A stretch of 64,000 nt of DNA from Oscillospiraceae bacterium (GTDB taxonomy: Bacteria; Bacillota; Clostridia; Oscillospirales; CAG-272), in assembly GCA_015063625.1 (NCBI GenBank), contig SVTT01000002.1, positions 86,229 through 150,228 on the forward strand, read 5' to 3'. Under the pieces are notes generated by a model, which ran no database searches, was not told the DNA's origin, and saw only the letters and a list, made by a program, of their open reading frames with translations. The translations under genes and the position numbers were made by a program. Shown piece after piece: positions 18,201 through 26,287 of this stretch (positions are counted from its first letter, which is position 1; each line of letters begins with the position of its first letter).

Positions 18201-18952
18201 ATTCTGCCCGTGCGATGGAAAGGGCAGGCGCCGAGGCGGATATCGTTGTCATCCGCAATCTGACTGCCGATGACGTGGCAAAGAGCGTTGATCTTGTGGC
18301 AAGCAAGCTTGCCGAGAGCCAGATGGTCTTTATTCCCGGTGGCTTCTCGGGAGGCGACGAGCCAGATGGCTCTGCCAAGTTTATCACGGCCTTCTTCCGC
18401 AACCCTGCCATCAAGGAGGAGGTCACCGGGCTGCTTGATCGTCGGGACGGTCTGATGCTCGGTATCTGTAACGGCTTCCAGGCATTGATCAAGCTGGGTC
18501 TTGTGCCCTACGGAAAGATCATCGATACCGATGCCTCCTGCCCCACTCTGACCTATAATATCATTGGCCGCCATCAGTCCAAGCTGGTGCGTACCCGTGT
18601 TGCCACCAACAAGTCGCCCTGGCTTGCCGCAACCAACGTCGGTGATATCTATACGGTGCCGATTTCTCACGGTGAGGGTCGTTTCCTTGCCTCCGACGAG
18701 CTGGTGAAGCAGCTTGCCGCAAACGGGCAGATCGCCACGCAGTATGTCGATCTTGCAGGCAATCCCTCCATGGATACCGCCTTTAATCCCAACGGCTCGA
18801 TCTCTGCAATCGAGGGCATCATCTCGCCCGACGGTCGCGTGCTCGGCAAGATGGGTCACAGCGAGCGTATCGGCAAAAACCTTTACCGCAATGTCGTCGG
18901 CGAATACGATATGAAGCTTTTCGAATCCGCCGTGAAATATTTTAAGGGTTAA
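15257..18952 (+). CDS. purL: FGAM synthase PurL, fused single-chain type
   Basis: A 1231-residue phosphoribosylformylglycinamidine synthase containing, in order, a PurS-like N-terminal region (about 1-160), the linker and ATP/FGAR-binding synthase core (FKNETHNHPTEIEPFGGAATCIGG at about 319-342 in two parts, GAGGVSVAIGELADG, IGGKDSMSG) and a class I glutamine amidotransferase (from about 970) with nucleophile Cys in MLGICNGFQALI and the His-Glu pair in PISHGEGRF. This is the clostridial single-chain clade rather than the Bacillus PurS/Q/L trio. The ATG at 15257 touches the purD stop. Last gene of the operon, followed by a terminator. Confidence 0.97.
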   Translation: MVYRVYVEKKAELAHEANGLFGELKNLVGISALTSVRVINRYDVENIAPELFEKAVQTIFSEPQLDIVSDTLDAKEGTVFAVEPLPGQFDQRADSAAQCIQLQSRGDRPTVRSAKVYILGGALSESDIAAIKKYVINAVESREASLEKPETLAVEYAIPSTVATVEGFIGLDDKGLAALLDTLGLAMDLDDLKFLQGYFRDEEQRDPTITEIRVVDTYWSDHCRHTTFSTHIDNVRIDDPAVQAAYERYLASRVEVYGEEKAAKRPQTLMDIATIGAKVLKKRGLLPELDESEEINACSIHVNATVNGEEQDWLLMFKNETHNHPTEIEPFGGAATCIGGCIRDPLSGRAYVHQAMRVTGGGDPRKALSETLAGKLPQRKIATTAAAGYSSYGNQIGLATGHVAEIYHEGYVAKRMECGAVVAAAPASNVRRERPAPGDVVILLGGRTGRDGIGGATGSSKSHNMKSLTTMASEVQKGNAPEERKIQRLFRNAEVTRLVKRCNDFGAGGVSVAIGELADGLAIDLDAVRKKYDGLDGTELAISESQERMAVVVAAEDADRFIAFAEAENLEAYRVAIVTEAARMVMTWKGQTIANLSRAFLNTNGADKHTTVKVDQKDLAVLSRPLYSSLREMAGDLKTAGRRGLVERFDGSIGAGSVLMPFGGKTQRTPAQVMAALLPVLPGEETDQASVMAWGLDPDHMCIDPYTGAYAAVYTSMAKLVSAGADYGKAYLTLQEFFEKLRQEPSRWGKPFAALLGAMDAQLELSAAAIGGKDSMSGTFLDMDVPPTLISFAIAPIKAHHVITPEFKEAGHPVYLIAPTEKGADSVKAAWNLYHDLHKAGKVKAGYAVENGIAEAVMKMSFGNSVGFKSAGTVQDAWYQPAMYGFLVAELAEEIDSPYAMKIGETTAAPEIVLDGDSATIAELLSINEGVLEDVYPTNAPTKETTAPTYGYTGGSTAAPAVKCARPKVLIPVFPGTNCEYDSARAMERAGAEADIVVIRNLTADDVAKSVDLVASKLAESQMVFIPGGFSGGDEPDGSAKFITAFFRNPAIKEEVTGLLDRRDGLMLGICNGFQALIKLGLVPYGKIIDTDASCPTLTYNIIGRHQSKLVRTRVATNKSPWLAATNVGDIYTVPISHGEGRFLASDELVKQLAANGQIATQYVDLAGNPSMDTAFNPNGSISAIEGIISPDGRVLGKMGHSERIGKNLYRNVVGEYDMKLFESAVKYFKG

Positions 18953-18957
18953 TTCAC

Positions 18958-18992
18958 AAAAGCCCGACGGATCACTGATCCGTCGGGCTTTT
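18958..18992 (+). terminator. terminator of the purine operon
   Basis: A 17-bp stem (AAAAGCCCGACGGATCA and complement) with a minimal loop and a T-rich 3' arm. Confidence 0.93.
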
Positions 18993-19021
18993 GCTTTTTC
19001 GGTCGGTTCACACAAAAAACA

Positions 19022-19050
19022 TTGACAAAATAAGCTTTTTGGGGTACCAT
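19022..19050 (+). promoter_or_regulatory. promoter of the 19-kb nitroreductase gene
   Basis: TTGACA, 17-base spacer, TACCAT; about 40 bases before the ATG at 19093. Confidence 0.65.
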
Positions 19051-19092
19051 ATATCATATGTATTACATAAATGTAGAAAAGGAGCCGAAAGA

Positions 19093-19617
19093 ATGGAAGA
19101 ACTCGTATTGAAATGCTTGAAGGAGCGCCGCAGCGTGCGTGCTTTTCGTACCGAGCAGGTCGGCGAGGCAGAGCTTGCCGCCGTGCTTGAGGCAGGCACC
19201 TATGCCGCCACGGGCAGAAATAAGCAAGCCCCCATCATCATTGCCGTGCAGGACAAGGGGGCGCGCGAGAAGCTGCGCCGCATGAATGCAGAGATCCTCG
19301 GCACCCCCGACCAAGATCCCTTTTACGGTGCGCCCACCATCCTTGTGGTGCTCTCCGATCCCGCGGTCAGCACACACGTCGAGGACGGAGCGCTGGTGCT
19401 TGGCAATCTGATGAATGCCGCGCATGCCGTGGGACTTGCCTCATGCTGGATCCACCGTGCAAGGCAGGAATTTGAAAGCGAGCAGGGAAAAGCGCTTTTG
19501 AAGGAGTGGGGAATCGAGGGTGAATACGTTGGTATCGGTCATCTCGCACTTGGCATCGCCGCCACTGAGCTGCCCGCACCCACACCCCGAAAAAAGGATT
19601 ATATCTACCGTGTGTGA
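19093..19617 (+). CDS. nitroreductase family FMN protein
   Basis: A 174-residue nitroreductase-like flavoprotein. It opens with ERRSVRAFRTEQV, where the Arg-Arg-Ser-x-Arg motif binds FMN phosphate, followed by ATGRNKQAPIIIAV and the central GNLMNAAHAVGLASCWIH. Such NAD(P)H:FMN enzymes reduce nitro compounds or quinones; the physiological substrate is unknown. The start at 19093 follows AAAAGGAGCCGAAAGA. It is the first gene of a probable operon with ybaK, the RluA synthase and the DUF3810 gene. Confidence 0.9.
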   Translation: MEELVLKCLKERRSVRAFRTEQVGEAELAAVLEAGTYAATGRNKQAPIIIAVQDKGAREKLRRMNAEILGTPDQDPFYGAPTILVVLSDPAVSTHVEDGALVLGNLMNAAHAVGLASCWIHRARQEFESEQGKALLKEWGIEGEYVGIGHLALGIAATELPAPTPRKKDYIYRV

Positions 19618-19627
19618 GTCAGAAAAC

Positions 19628-20176
19628 ATGACACTGCAGGAGGGAAGACCCACCAATACGCAGGGGCGTGCGCAAAAGGAGCTTGAGGCATACGATTTTT
19701 TGGATGCGCTCGGTGTATCTTACCAGCGTATTGATCACGCCGCGGCAAACACCATGGAGGTCTGTGCCGAGATCGATGCCGCACTCGGTGCCACCATCTG
19801 TAAGAATCTCTTTCTTTGCAACCGCCAATGCACCGATTTTTATCTTTTGATGATGCCGGGCGATAAGGTCTTTAAGACCAAGGATCTCTCACACCAGCTG
19901 GGAACGGCTCGCCTGTCCTTCGGTGCACCCGAGAAGATGGAGGAGTATCTCCATACGCTCCCGGGCTCCGCCAGTGTGCTGGGACTGATGCACGATGGGG
20001 AGCAGCGCGTGCAGCTGGTGATCGACAGAGAGGTTCTGGAGGGTGAATTTGTGGGCGCGCATCCTCTGGTCAATACGTCAAGCATCCGTATTGCGACGCG
20101 CGACCTGATCGAAAGGATCATTCCCGCGATGGGGCATGATTACCGCGTGGTAGAGCTTGTGCGCTACGAGAGCTGA
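19628..20176 (+). CDS. YbaK/ProX-type aminoacyl-tRNA deacylase
   Basis: A 182-residue single-domain editing protein of the YbaK/prolyl-tRNA deacylase family (PrdX/ProXp), which hydrolyses Ala-tRNA(Pro) or Cys-tRNA(Pro) in trans. Supporting features: YQRIDHAAANTMEVC, KNLFLCNRQCTDFYLLMMPGDK, the Lys-containing FKTKDLSHQLGTARLSF, and the C-terminal GEFVGAHPLVNTSSIRI. An in-frame GTG at 19610, 11 bases after AAAAAAGGA, could be the true start. Either start leaves the domain intact. Confidence 0.88.
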   Translation: MTLQEGRPTNTQGRAQKELEAYDFLDALGVSYQRIDHAAANTMEVCAEIDAALGATICKNLFLCNRQCTDFYLLMMPGDKVFKTKDLSHQLGTARLSFGAPEKMEEYLHTLPGSASVLGLMHDGEQRVQLVIDREVLEGEFVGAHPLVNTSSIRIATRDLIERIIPAMGHDYRVVELVRYES

Positions 20177-20196
20177 AAAAAAGAAGGGAGCGCTGT

Positions 20197-21126
20197 ATGC
20201 TTTTTACCGTAGATGAACAAAATAACGGCAAAACGGTACGCGATTTTTTGCGTATCAAGGGCGTTTCTGCGGCTCTCGCGTCAAGGCTGAAGCAAAAGGA
20301 GCAGGGAATTTTGTTAAATGGCACACGCGTGACCGTGCGTGCTGTCCTGAAAGCAGGCGACCTGCTTTCACTTGCCATTGAGGACGAATCCTGCAATGAG
20401 CATATTCCGCCAAGTGACATTCCCGTGGTAGCGGTGTTTGAAAACGAGGATTTTGCCGTGTTCAATAAGCCTGCGGATATGCCGACCCACCCTTCGCACG
20501 GTCATCGGACCGATACGCTTGCCAATGCGCTTGTTTATCGCTATCAACAAGCGAACTCTCCGTTTCGCCCGCGCTTTATCAACCGCCTTGATCGTAACAC
20601 CACGGGTGCGGTCCTGGTGGCAAAGCACGCACTTTCTGCCGCCGTGCTTTCGGCGCATATGGCAAGGGGCGGCTTTCAAAAGACTTATCTTGCCGTAGCG
20701 GTCGGTGAGATTTTTGAACCCACCGTGATCGAAACAGGCATTCGGCGCAGACAGGAGAGCATCATTTTCCGTGAGGCGTGTGAGGTCGGCGAAGGAGAGC
20801 TTGCCGTGACGGATGTGATCCCGCTTGTCACAAAAAACGGATTTACGCTGGTAAAGCTGATTCCAAAGACGGGGCGCACGCACCAGCTTCGGGTGCACCT
20901 TGCCTCGCTGGGCAATCCCCTTGTCGGTGACGATCTTTACGGCAGCGCGGATGCGCATATTGCACGTCATGCGCTACATGCCGCTTCGCTTTCCTTCACC
21001 CATCCTACCACGGGAGAAAGAATGCGCTTTTTCGCCCCCGTTGCCGAGGATATGCGGGCGCTGATCCTCACACTTTTTTCAAAGGAGGCACTGCTTGATG
21101 CGGAAAACGTCTGCCGCAACGCGTGA
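20197..21126 (+). CDS. RluA-family pseudouridine synthase
   Basis: A 309-residue RNA pseudouridine synthase of the RluA/RluC/RluD group. An N-terminal S4-like domain (about 1-65: GKTVRDFLRIKGVSAALASRLK) is followed by the catalytic domain with FNKPADMPTHPSHGH and the active-site Asp in RFINRLDRNTTGAVLVAK; the KTGRTHQLRVHLASLGNPLVGDDLYG block is standard. Target uridines (23S rRNA or tRNA) cannot be assigned. AAAGAAGGGAGCGC precedes the ATG. Its 3' end overlaps the DUF3810 gene by about 29 bases. Confidence 0.94.
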   Translation: MLFTVDEQNNGKTVRDFLRIKGVSAALASRLKQKEQGILLNGTRVTVRAVLKAGDLLSLAIEDESCNEHIPPSDIPVVAVFENEDFAVFNKPADMPTHPSHGHRTDTLANALVYRYQQANSPFRPRFINRLDRNTTGAVLVAKHALSAAVLSAHMARGGFQKTYLAVAVGEIFEPTVIETGIRRRQESIIFREACEVGEGELAVTDVIPLVTKNGFTLVKLIPKTGRTHQLRVHLASLGNPLVGDDLYGSADAHIARHALHAASLSFTHPTTGERMRFFAPVAEDMRALILTLFSKEALLDAENVCRNA

Positions 21127-22231
21127 AAAGGCCGCGCGACAAGGCGGAGAAAAACAGGGCATGCCCCTGTTTGCTCGGATATTCTATCTGATCGCAGCGC
21201 TTTCGCTTGCGGTCTATCTGATCGCCGTATTCAGTCCGCGCTTTGCCGCCTTTTTCACCGGTACCGTCGGAGCATTTCTTCGTTCGCTTCTGGCACACCT
21301 GACCTCTTTTTTGCCCTTTTCTCTGGCAGAGGTGCTGTTGCTCGCTTCGCCGCTGCTGGTGGTCGGTGTCGGCATCCATGCATGGCGTCGGCAATTTCCC
21401 ACCTGGCGCGATGTCTTTTTGTATCTCGGCAGCGTGGTTTCGGTATTCGCCCTGCTGTTTTCGGTTTTCGTGTGTTCCATCGGCACGGCTTATCATACCC
21501 CGACGCTGTTTGAACGAATGGAGCTTGCCGAGGAGTCGGTGAATGCCCAAGCACTCGGCGAGCTTGCCGAGGAGCTTGTGCCCCTTGTCAATGATGCCGC
21601 GCATGAGGTCAGCTTTGGAGAGAACGGCTTTTCGCGGATGCCCTACGGTCTCGACGGAATGAACGACCGTCTGTTGCTCGCCTACGACCGTGTTTGTGGG
21701 GAATACGACTTTATTCAATCATTGCAAAGCCGTGTCAAGCCGGTGCTCGTCAGCAAGCTGATGTCCTATACGCATATCACGGGCGTCTACTCCTTTTATA
21801 CGGGAGAGGCGAATCTCAACACGTATTTTCCCGACTATACGCTTCCGTTCACGGCGGCGCACGAGCTGGCACATCAGCGTGGCATCGCAAGAGAAGAGGA
21901 GGCAAATTTCGTGGCATTTCTGGTCGCAGCCGCCTCGGATGACGCCTATATCCGCTATTGCGGATACCTGAACCTCTTCGAATACGTGGCAGGTGCTCTC
22001 TACCGTGCCGACCGTGATGCGTATGCGAAGGTTCTGGGCACGCTGGACCCCCTCGTGCTCGGCGAGCTTGCGGCATTTTCGGATTTTTTTGAGGAGTTTC
22101 GTGATTCCGCCATTTCCGACGTGTCGGATAAGGTCAACGACACTTATTTAAAGCTGCACGGCAACGAGGCAGGCAGCGCCTCCTACGGGCTTGTCGTCAG
22201 ACTTGCCGTTGCCTATTTCAAGAAGAGCTGA
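21098..22231 (+). CDS. DUF3810-family membrane protein with HExxH-like motif
   Basis: A 377-residue protein: basic N-terminus, three transmembrane helices (about 24-47, 60-90, 105-130) and a large C-terminal domain. Around residue 255 is the segment FTAAHELAHQRGIAREEEANFVAF, given here in overlap: AHELAHQRG and REEEANF, i.e. an HELAH zinc-site with a downstream Glu, as in gluzincin-like DUF3810 proteins. The substrate and role are unknown. The ATG at 21098 has AAAGGAGG upstream and overlaps the RluA gene end; a TTG directly precedes it. Confidence 0.82.
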   Translation: MRKTSAATREKAARQGGEKQGMPLFARIFYLIAALSLAVYLIAVFSPRFAAFFTGTVGAFLRSLLAHLTSFLPFSLAEVLLLASPLLVVGVGIHAWRRQFPTWRDVFLYLGSVVSVFALLFSVFVCSIGTAYHTPTLFERMELAEESVNAQALGELAEELVPLVNDAAHEVSFGENGFSRMPYGLDGMNDRLLLAYDRVCGEYDFIQSLQSRVKPVLVSKLMSYTHITGVYSFYTGEANLNTYFPDYTLPFTAAHELAHQRGIAREEEANFVAFLVAAASDDAYIRYCGYLNLFEYVAGALYRADRDAYAKVLGTLDPLVLGELAAFSDFFEEFRDSAISDVSDKVNDTYLKLHGNEAGSASYGLVVRLAVAYFKKS

Positions 22232-22239
22232 TTCGATCG

Positions 22240-22273
22240 GGAGCGCACCGCTTCACAAGCGGTGCGCTCCTTT
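22240..22273 (+). terminator. terminator after the DUF3810 gene
   Basis: Perfect 14-bp stem GGAGCGCACCGCTT with complement around CAC, then TTT. Confidence 0.88.
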
Positions 22274-22339
22274 CATATACTGCTACCGTGAATCATTTGG
22301 TGGAGAGTGATGCTCTCTCTCCTCAAAAAGGGGTGCTCT

Positions 22340-23608
22340 ATGAACAAGATCATGGTGGTTGGAGGAAAACGTCTTTTTGGTGAGGTGAAGATCGGGGGGA
22401 GCAAAAACGCCGCACTGCCCGTGCTGTTTGCAGGCATCCTGACGGGGGAAAGCTGTGTTTTTGAGAATCTTCCTCGCATCGGAGATGTGTTGCTTGCCCT
22501 TGAGATTTTGCGCGATCTCGGCGCGCGCATCCGTTTTCTTCACGGCGGCGACGTCGTGGTGGATTACAGCACCGTTCGTCCCGTTCTGCCTCCGCGACAG
22601 CTGACCGAGGCAATTCGCGGTTCGGTCTATCTGCTTGGCTCCATGCTCGGCAGATTCGGCAAGGCAATGCTCGCAGGTGCGGGAGGGTGCGATTTCGGCT
22701 CCCGCCCGATTGATCAGCATTTGCGCGGCTTCGGGCTGCTTGGCGCGCGAGAGGAGAGAGAGGCGGATGTGCTTCATCTTTTTTTGCCGCAAGGTGAATG
22801 CCTGCGCGGTACACGCATTGCGCTTGCCATGCCGTCGGTAGGGGCAAGCGCCAATCTTTTGATGGCGGCAAGCGTTGCTGTGGGCATGACAGTCATCGAA
22901 AACGCTGCCATGGAGCCTCACGTGCTCTCGCTCGTGGCTTTTTTGCGCGAGGCGGGCGCGAGGATCGATATGGGGCGCGGACGCCGCATTTCCGTTTTGG
23001 GGAAGGAAAGACTGCACGGCTGCCGCTTCCGTGTGATCCCCGATATGATCGAGGCGGGGACCTATCTTTTTGCAGGCATGGCAACGGGGGGCGAGGTGCG
23101 GCTGCTTGAGGTGGATCCCTCTCATCTCGGTGCGGTGCTTGAGGTGCTTCGGGAAATGGGCGCTGAGATCCGCGTCGGGAACGAGGATATTCTGCTGAAG
23201 GCCCCCGAACGGTATCGGAACGTTTCGGTTCGGACAGGACCGTATCCCGCCTTTCCTACCGACCTTCATCCTCAGCTTGCCGCGCTTTTTTGTATCGGCG
23301 GGCGCGCCAAGGGGAGGGGAGAGATCCGCGAAACGGTCTGGCAGCAGCGCTTTCGTTATACGGAGGAGCTTGTACGGATGGGGGCACGGGTCGGGATCGA
23401 GGAGGACCGCGCGACCTTTCTTCCAGCGATGCTGTCGGGCACGGCGGTCCGATCGCCCGATCTGCGCGGCGGTGCGGCACTGCTTCTTGCGGCACTTGCC
23501 GCAAGCGGCAGAAGTGAGATCACCAATGCTGCCACCGTGGGACGGGGGTATGAGCACCTTGAGCAAAAGCTTCGTGGGCTTGGTGCCGAGGTGCGGATCT
23601 TTGGCTGA
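22340..23608 (+). CDS. murA: UDP-N-acetylglucosamine 1-carboxyvinyltransferase MurA
   Basis: A 422-residue EPSP-synthase-fold enzyme that transfers enolpyruvate from PEP to UDP-GlcNAc, the first committed step of peptidoglycan synthesis. It contains VKIGGSKNAALPVLFAGIL with the catalytic Lys, and AGAGGCDFGSRPIDQH where the Cys aligns with the fosfomycin-target cysteine. DPSHLGAVLEVLREMGAEI and TDLHPQLAALFCI fit the second lobe. The start at 22340 (MNKIMVVGGKRLFG) is favoured over 22307. Clostridia usually carry two MurA paralogs; which one this is cannot be told. Confidence 0.93.
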   Translation: MNKIMVVGGKRLFGEVKIGGSKNAALPVLFAGILTGESCVFENLPRIGDVLLALEILRDLGARIRFLHGGDVVVDYSTVRPVLPPRQLTEAIRGSVYLLGSMLGRFGKAMLAGAGGCDFGSRPIDQHLRGFGLLGAREEREADVLHLFLPQGECLRGTRIALAMPSVGASANLLMAASVAVGMTVIENAAMEPHVLSLVAFLREAGARIDMGRGRRISVLGKERLHGCRFRVIPDMIEAGTYLFAGMATGGEVRLLEVDPSHLGAVLEVLREMGAEIRVGNEDILLKAPERYRNVSVRTGPYPAFPTDLHPQLAALFCIGGRAKGRGEIRETVWQQRFRYTEELVRMGARVGIEEDRATFLPAMLSGTAVRSPDLRGGAALLLAALAASGRSEITNAATVGRGYEHLEQKLRGLGAEVRIFG

Positions 23609-23637
23609 GCAGCGTTCTTTTCTGATTTTGATAAAAA

Positions 23638-23675
23638 CAGCAACGGCACCGCGAGATCTCGCGGTGCCGTTGCTG
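23638..23675. terminator. bidirectional palindromic terminator
   Basis: A perfect 19+19-base palindrome (CAGCAACGGCACCGCGAGA and complement). The run AAAAA just left of it gives a U-tail on the minus strand, so it mainly ends the minus-strand trio at 23.7-26.05 kb, converging with murA. Confidence 0.85.
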
Positions 23676-23680
23676 TCTTC

Positions 23681-24208
23681 TCATTGAGGCTGGTAGCCTC
23701 CGAATTCTCGGTTGTAAACGCTTGCCAGCGCATCCCACGTCGCTCGGTCCACCTCGCCCGTTTCGGGCAGCGAATGCCGTTTTTGAAAGCCTCTGACTGC
23801 TTCAACCGTTGCGGCGTCATAGATGCCGCTTTGCGGAATGCTTTCAAAGCCCTCGTAGATCAGCTCAAGCTCGCCGAGTGCATATTGGATCAGCCGCACG
23901 AGAAAGCTTTCATCTCCCTCGCGAAGCGTGTAGTCAGCCGAGAGCCTCGGGAAGGCAGCGAGGGGCACGGGGGCACTCCGTTCGCGCAGAGATTCCTCAT
24001 AGCGGCGAAAGAGAAGATCAAAGGTGGTGCGGTCGACAACGCCTGTTTGAGGCACGCCCTCCTTGGCTTGAAAGGAACGTACGGCTTGGGCGGTAGCGGT
24101 ATCGTATATGCCGTCAATGGGTGGTGCGGGAATGTTCTCGCCGGTATAGGAAAGCTGCCGCAAATACCGCTGTATCATGATAATTGCTTCCTTGTTGCGA
24201 TCGGGCAT
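23681..24208 (-). CDS. protein with two peptidoglycan-binding domains
   Basis: A 175-residue protein without signal peptide, made of two PG_binding_1 repeats. Each repeat shows the family pattern: IMIQRYLRQLS..IDGIYDTATAQAVRSFQAKEGVPQTGVVDRTTFDLL (about 11-68) and VRLIQYALGEL..SGIYDAATVEAVRGFQKRHSLPETGEVDRATWDAL (about 104-160). No catalytic domain is present. Three bases separate it from the upstream SpoIID-like gene, so they form an operon. Likely a wall- or cortex-associated accessory protein; export route is unclear. Confidence 0.85.
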   Translation of the reverse strand: MPDRNKEAIIMIQRYLRQLSYTGENIPAPPIDGIYDTATAQAVRSFQAKEGVPQTGVVDRTTFDLLFRRYEESLRERSAPVPLAAFPRLSADYTLREGDESFLVRLIQYALGELELIYEGFESIPQSGIYDAATVEAVRGFQKRHSLPETGEVDRATWDALASVYNREFGGYQPQ

Positions 24209-24211
24209 CGG

Positions 24212-25612
24212 TCAGGCACCTCCCACGTCAAAGCCGGGGTATTGACCCTCGGTCGTTCTGTTGCCGATAAAAAGATCACTGTAAAGATCGATGATGGCGT
24301 TCCATGTGATCGCTCCCACCGTGCCGCTTACAGGCAGCTCCGAAAGCTCCTGAAAGGCGATCACTGCCTCTCGGGTGCGCGGACCGAAGTAGCCTGTCAC
24401 ACTGACAGTCGGGATCTCGGGATAGCTTGCGGCAATGTAATTGAGGTATTGCTGCAAAAGACGGACGTCCTCGGAGTCAGAGCCGATGCGGAGCACCACC
24501 CCCGGAAAGGGGATCACCTCGCCCTCCACATATTCGCGAGGTATGGTCGATACGATGCCGAGATAGGCGTCATAAATGGCATCCCACGTGACCTCGCCCA
24601 CAATACCGTCAGCCACAAGCCCAAAGGTGTTCTGCGCGTCCACCACAGCGGCACGCGTTGTGTTGCCGAACACACCGTCAATGGGCAAGGAGGGAATGGT
24701 GTTGTAATAATCCGAAAGGTAACTGAGATAGTATTGCAGATTGGCAACGGCGTTTCCCGTGTCCCCCTCGCGGAGCACGCCGGGATATTGCTGCGTGACC
24801 TCCTCAAGGGTGATCCCCTCCGAGTCAAGCTCGTTGAGACGCTTGACCCCATTGTAAATGCGGCGGATGTAATACCATGTGGATTTTCCCACAATGCCGT
24901 CCTGTGTCAAACCGAAGATGCGTTGGAATTCGCGCACCGCCGCCTCGGTATCGGTGCCGTAGATGCCGTCTGTTTCCAGGATTTTGGGAATGGCAGGATA
25001 GTTGTTGCCGATGCGGTTGAGGCGAAGCTGCACCGTGCGCACGTCGTTGTTGACCGATCCGATGCTCAGAGGAACCACGGGCGCCGTGTCACTCATGCCG
25101 ATCACAGGGGCGTTTTCCACGATGTCGATGTCATCACCGTAGTAGTAACGCAGGATCTCGTAAGGGGTCAGCCCCTGCTCGGCAAGCTCGACCGTTCCCC
25201 ATTGGGAAAGTCCCTCGCAGCTGACCTCGCGACCGTCACAGTAGGCGGTAAAGAGGGGCTCCACGTTGCCGCGCCGACTGACATAGTCGTTAAACAATTC
25301 TCCCGCCAGCTCCCTGATGTTTTCAAAAATATCGCGTCCCTCCACGAAATACTGGTCGATCGAGGTGGAGCTTGTGATATCAAAATCGTAGCCTCTTGAA
25401 CGGTAGAATTCGGTATAGATACGATTTAAGGCAAAGGAGATCTGCGCGTACATATTTGCGCGGATGGCGTTTTCGGGCCAGGTGGGATAGATCTCACTGG
25501 ATGCCACGTTTGCCACGTAATCCAGAAAGGGGAGCGTCACGTTTCGTGCATTCTGCTCGGGTCTGCCGAGATGCACGGTGATGTTTTCGGGGATGAAGGG
25601 TGTTGTGGGCAT
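24212..25612 (-). CDS. SpoIID-like domain with three peptidoglycan-binding repeats
   Basis: A 466-residue protein. The N-terminal 200 residues resemble the SpoIID amidase-enhancer/transglycosylase fold: GLSQWGTVELAEQG and YEILRYYYGDDIDIV match the GxSQWGA..A..G..Y..IL.hYY ending of SpoIID. Three PG_binding_1 repeats follow (about 210-275, 300-375, 390-455), each with an IDGVFGNTT- or TDGIYGTDTE-like core and a closing TWD/ITWN pattern. The start at 25612 has AAAGGAG; the longer upstream frame overlaps the neighbouring gene. No signal peptide is seen, odd for a wall protein and compatible with release into or assembly on the forespore. Confidence 0.8.
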   Translation of the reverse strand: MPTTPFIPENITVHLGRPEQNARNVTLPFLDYVANVASSEIYPTWPENAIRANMYAQISFALNRIYTEFYRSRGYDFDITSSTSIDQYFVEGRDIFENIRELAGELFNDYVSRRGNVEPLFTAYCDGREVSCEGLSQWGTVELAEQGLTPYEILRYYYGDDIDIVENAPVIGMSDTAPVVPLSIGSVNNDVRTVQLRLNRIGNNYPAIPKILETDGIYGTDTEAAVREFQRIFGLTQDGIVGKSTWYYIRRIYNGVKRLNELDSEGITLEEVTQQYPGVLREGDTGNAVANLQYYLSYLSDYYNTIPSLPIDGVFGNTTRAAVVDAQNTFGLVADGIVGEVTWDAIYDAYLGIVSTIPREYVEGEVIPFPGVVLRIGSDSEDVRLLQQYLNYIAASYPEIPTVSVTGYFGPRTREAVIAFQELSELPVSGTVGAITWNAIIDLYSDLFIGNRTTEGQYPGFDVGGA

Positions 25613-25625
25613 AAGAGCTCCTTTC

Positions 25626-26051
25626 TCAAAGCGCAGGCGGGGTATTTTCAAAGAGCTCCGGGCGCTCTGTGGTAAAGGAATCGGGGGTGCCGTTTTCGGG
25701 GACGGGAATGAGATCTGCCTGCTGAATGGCGGTGATGCCGTCAAAGATAGGTACACGGTTGTAAACGGCACTCCGATATCCTTTCAGGGATACGGCAATC
25801 GTGTAGGTGGCAAACGGGGGAGCGCCACCGGGCCGCTGTGAGTCGGCTCGTGCAGGGGCAGGAAGCGCCACACGGGGCGTTTTTCCGTCCCGATCGGTGC
25901 GTAGCTCGAAGATGACGTCACTTTGCTCATCGTTGCTGTAGGATACGGTAACCTGTGCATCACGCAAGGGGATCGCAGAGCTTGCGGTGGTGGCATGAAC
26001 CACCAAAAAGCCCGTGCCCGAGGGGCGAGGAATTTCCATCGGTTCGTTCAT
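25626..26051 (-). CDS. carboxypeptidase-regulatory-like beta-sandwich protein
   Basis: A 141-residue protein beginning MNEPMEIPRPSGTGFLVVHATTASSAIPLRDAQVTV in short, with RTDRDGKTPRVALPAPA and YTIAVSLKGYRSAVYNRVPIFDG. This is the transthyretin/carboxypeptidase-regulatory-like pattern seen in surface and spore-coat-associated proteins. No signal peptide. The start at 26051 has AAAGGAGG. It is the first gene of the minus-strand trio, 13 bases before the SpoIID-like gene, so the three probably act together. Function unknown. Confidence 0.75.
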   Translation of the reverse strand: MNEPMEIPRPSGTGFLVVHATTASSAIPLRDAQVTVSYSNDEQSDVIFELRTDRDGKTPRVALPAPARADSQRPGGAPPFATYTIAVSLKGYRSAVYNRVPIFDGITAIQQADLIPVPENGTPDSFTTERPELFENTPPAL

Positions 26052-26168
26052 GGTTTGCCTCCTTTCGGTTTCTAATGAGCAGTGTATGCCATGCCGAAAA
26101 AAGAGTGAAGAAAATCTCAAAAAGGGGGTTGATTTTTGATACCCTTTATGATATAATAAGCGCGTTAC

Positions 26169-26255
26169 GCCGGAATGATGGAATTGGCAGACGTGCTGGA
26201 CTCAAAATCCAGTGGTAGCGATACCGTGCGGGTTCGACCCCCGCTTCCGGCACCA
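26169..26255 (+). tRNA. tRNA-Leu (anticodon CAA)
   Basis: An 87-base class II tRNA with genomically encoded CCA. Acceptor GCCGGAA pairs TTCCGGC; the anticodon stem CTGGA/TCCAG encloses CTCAAAA, giving anticodon CAA; a long variable arm (GTAGCGATACC) and the TPsiC arm GCGGGTTCGACCCCCGC follow. Its 3' end is duplicated downstream (see repeat entry). Confidence 0.97.
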
Positions 26256-26272
26256 AAAAAGGGGCGCCCGCA
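26245..26272 (+). repeat. att-like direct repeat, copy 1 (tRNA-Leu 3' end)
   Basis: The 28 bases covering the tRNA acceptor 3' strand, CCA and following sequence occur identically again at 26444-26471. The copies flank a 199-base unit that contains an 11-bp perfect inverted repeat (GGAAGAACGCC at 26354-26364 and its complement at 26400-26410). Confidence 0.85.
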
Positions 26273-26287
26273 GGGCAGCCCCTTTTT
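26261..26287 (+). terminator. terminator of tRNA-Leu
   Basis: GGGGC..GCCCC hairpin followed by TTTTT, six bases after the tRNA CCA. Confidence 0.7.

Noticed and set aside
15461..19057. 1198-codon open frame antisense to purL
   Set aside because: Shadow of purL for the same reason; no domain-like sequence and its 5' end would cross the terminator after purL.
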